Source: Streptomyces cinnabarinus (lineage in GTDB: Bacteria; Actinomycetota; Actinomycetes; Streptomycetales; Streptomycetaceae). From it: DNA of 64,000 nucleotides. Under the pieces are notes generated by a model, which saw nothing but the letters and a program-made list of their open reading frames with translations, searched no databases and was not told the DNA's origin. Position 1 is the stretch's first letter. Each line of letters begins with the position of its first letter. Shown in pieces: positions 62,325 through 64,000 of the stretch. The stretch covers positions 3,906,001-3,970,000 of the forward strand of contig NZ_CP114413.1 of NCBI RefSeq assembly GCF_027270315.1, in the 5' to 3' direction. Both the position numbers and the translations under genes were made by a program.

Positions 62325-63647
62325 TCAGCCGAGCAGCACGACCTCGACCTCGGTACCGGGCTCGACGGACTCGCTGTCCTCGGGGACGACGATCAGCGCG
62401 TCTGCGTGCGCGAGGGCCGCGACCAGGTGCGATCCGGCCCCGCCGACCGGGGTCACGGCGCCGTCGGCGTATGTCGCGCGCAGGAACTGCCTGCGCCCCT
62501 TCGGCGAGGTCAGCGCCTTGTCCGCCGTTAGGGTCGCGGTCGTGCGCGGCCGGTGGACGTCCCGCAGCCCCATGAGGGTGCGGATCGCGGGGCGCACGAA
62601 CAGCTCGAAGGAGACGTACGAGGAGACCGGGTTGCCGGGGAGGGCCAGCAGCGGGGTGTGGTCCGGGCCGATGGAACCGAAGCCCTGGGGCTTGCCCGGC
62701 TGCATGGCGAGCTTGCGGAAGTCGATGCCGCTGCCGGCCTCGTCCTCGTCGCCGACGGACTCCAGCGCTTCCTTCACGACGTCGTACGCCCCGACGCTGA
62801 CGCCGCCGGTCGTGACCATGAGGTCGGCGCGCACCAGCTGGTCCTCGATGGTGGAGCGCAGGATCTCGGCGTCGTCGGCGACGGCGCCCACGCGGTAGGC
62901 GATGGCACCGGCGTCCCGGGCGGCCGCGGTGAGGGCGAAGCTGTTGGAGTCGTAGATCTGGCCGCTGCGCAACTCCTCGTCGGGCTGGACGAGTTCGCTG
63001 CCGGTGGACATCACGACCACGCGCGGGCGTGGGCGTACGCGTACCGTGCCGCGGCCGATCGCGGCGAGCAGGGCGATCTGCGGCGGGCCGAGGACGGTAC
63101 CGGCCTCCAGGGCGCGGTCACCGGCCTTCACATCGCTGCCCTTCGCGCGCACGTGCGCGCGTGCCTCGGCGGGCCGGTACACGTGCACCTGCCCGGAGGC
63201 GCCCTCGGGGGCGAGACTGCGGGCGCGCATCCCGGCCACCGGGCCCTCGCCGAGTCCGCCGTCGGTCCACTCGACGGGGACGACCGCCTCCGCGCCCGGC
63301 GGCAGCGGAGCGCCGGTCATGATGCGCGCGGTCTGGCCGGGGCCCACCTGGACCAGCTCCGCCTGCCCCGCCGCAACGTCCCCGACGACCTCCAGGACCG
63401 CCGGGAACTCCTCGCTCGCGCCCGCGACATCGGCGACCCTTACCGCGTACCCGTCCATGGAGCTGTTGTCGAACGGCGGCAGGGAGACCGGCACCGTGAC
63501 GTCGTCGACCAGGACGCAGCCCTGGGCGTCGAGCAGTTGCAGCTCGATGGGTTCGAGGGGACGGACGGTCGCGAGGATGTCCTCCAGGTGTTCGTCCACC
63601 GACCAGAGGTGGTCCTGGCCGGTGGTGCGGGGCGCGGCGCTGCTCAA
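62325..63647 (-). CDS. glp: MoeA/gephyrin-like molybdotransferase (Glp)
   Basis: A 440-residue MoeA-fold protein with PPFDNSSMDGYAVR, GSDVKAGD, STGSELVQPDE, GGVSVGAYD and LPGNPVSSYVSFELFVRPA. The catalytic elements of MoeA look present, so molybdenum insertion remains possible. In Corynebacterium a MoeA paralogue (Glp) in the order galU-glp-rimJ-glpR has been repurposed to bind FtsZ; this locus has the same order with moaC and moaB inserted. The start is TTG 63647 after GAGGAG that overlaps the galU end. Whether it is Mo-active, divisome-active or both cannot be read from sequence. Confidence 0.85.
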   Translation of the reverse strand: MSSAAPRTTGQDHLWSVDEHLEDILATVRPLEPIELQLLDAQGCVLVDDVTVPVSLPPFDNSSMDGYAVRVADVAGASEEFPAVLEVVGDVAAGQAELVQVGPGQTARIMTGAPLPPGAEAVVPVEWTDGGLGEGPVAGMRARSLAPEGASGQVHVYRPAEARAHVRAKGSDVKAGDRALEAGTVLGPPQIALLAAIGRGTVRVRPRPRVVVMSTGSELVQPDEELRSGQIYDSNSFALTAAARDAGAIAYRVGAVADDAEILRSTIEDQLVRADLMVTTGGVSVGAYDVVKEALESVGDEDEAGSGIDFRKLAMQPGKPQGFGSIGPDHTPLLALPGNPVSSYVSFELFVRPAIRTLMGLRDVHRPRTTATLTADKALTSPKGRRQFLRATYADGAVTPVGGAGSHLVAALAHADALIVVPEDSESVEPGTEVEVVLLG

Positions 63648-63652
63648 AGTGG

Positions 63653-64000
63653 CTACATCTCCTCGGCTACGTAACTGCGAAGCCAGGTCCGGAAGTCCGG
63701 GCCCAGGTCTTCACGTTCGCATGCGAGTCTGACAATGGCACGCAGGTAGTCGCCACGGTCCCCGGTGTCATAGCGGCGGCCCTTGAAGACGACGCCGTGC
63801 ACCGGGCCGCCGACCTTCTCGTCCGCCGCGAGCTGCTGGAGGGCGTCGGTGAGCTGGATCTCGCCGCCGCGGCCGGGCTCGGTCTTGCGCAGTATGTCGA
63901 AGATGTGTGGGTCGAGGACGTAGCGGCCGATGATCGCGTAGTTGGACGGGGCGTCCGCGGCGTCGGGCTTCTCCACCATGCCGGTCACCTTGACGACGTC
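63653..64000 (-). CDS. galU: UTP-glucose-1-phosphate uridylyltransferase, C-terminal part
   Basis: The visible 115 residues run to the right edge; the N-terminus is outside the window. MVEKPDAADAPSNYAIIGRYVLDPHIFDIL, GRGGEIQLTDALQQL and GVVFKGRRYDTGDRGDYLRA are typical of bacterial GalU. It makes UDP-glucose for cell-wall glycans and also serves the Leloir pathway encoded in the window. Its last codons contain the ribosome-binding site of the moeA/glp gene. Confidence 0.92.
   Translation of the reverse strand, partial: DVVKVTGMVEKPDAADAPSNYAIIGRYVLDPHIFDILRKTEPGRGGEIQLTDALQQLAADEKVGGPVHGVVFKGRRYDTGDRGDYLRAIVRLACEREDLGPDFRTWLRSYVAEEM

Overview
The window is a gene-dense, very GC-rich piece of actinobacterial core chromosome, almost certainly from a Streptomyces. 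The evidence is third-position GC bias, frequent GTG starts, an SsgA-family sporulation protein, a sortase-E-type LAETG surface protein, an RpfB-like resuscitation factor and the galT-galE-galK order. From memory of S. coelicolor, the order ppc, desaturase, tam/tamR, gal, rpf/ksgA, pmt, PBP pair, ssgE matches the region around SCO3127-SCO3178. I see no phage, insertion sequence, integron or CRISPR array. One tRNA gene is present.

Layout. 1-505: start of a hydrolase-like gene that runs off the left edge. 639-8455: a small membrane protein, an LAETG surface protein, PEP carboxylase (ppc), an acyl desaturase with its TetR partner, a glyoxalase-fold protein, and trans-aconitate methyltransferase facing its MarR regulator TamR. 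8473-16212: an orphan NarL-type regulator, an acetyltransferase, the galTEK operon divergent from an SSS symporter with a small membrane partner, and a second orphan regulator whose receiver has lost its phosphorylation site. 16213-19965: two tandem membrane-anchored beta-propeller proteins with Pro/Gln/Gly/Tyr-rich cytoplasmic tails. 20195-27705: an Uup-type ABC-F ATPase, ispE, rsmA (ksgA), rpfB, tatD, a zinc-ribbon protein and rsmI.

27768-36138: protein mannosyltransferase pmt, two tandem penicillin-binding proteins, ssgE, and a three-gene ECF metal transporter whose promoter carries a Nur-like box, so nickel is the likelier substrate. 36149-43756: the ohrR/ohr peroxide pair, a serine-hydrolase esterase, several small enzymes and transporters, and an MMPL exporter behind a TetR gene. 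43938-53402: a tricorn protease, a Baeyer-Villiger monooxygenase/hydrolase/SDR operon facing a MerR regulator, xth and an acetyltransferase. 53392-58775: a two-component system divergent from a MacB-like ABC exporter. 58924-58997: tRNA-Ala(CGC). 59135-64000: galU, moeA-like (glp), moaC, moaB, rimJ-like and the membrane protein SepX/GlpR, all on the minus strand.

The most interesting system is the right-hand cluster. It pairs a gephyrin/MoeA-like protein with the actinobacterial division protein SepX/GlpR, an arrangement I recall from Corynebacterium, where the MoeA homologue is a repurposed divisome component. The tandem PBPs next to ssgE and pmt add a second cell-wall/division block. Other points worth following are the Nur box over a leaderless nikM, the degenerate response regulator, the operator-like repeats in front of the desaturase, gal, ohr and MMPL units, and the tandem tailed beta-propellers.
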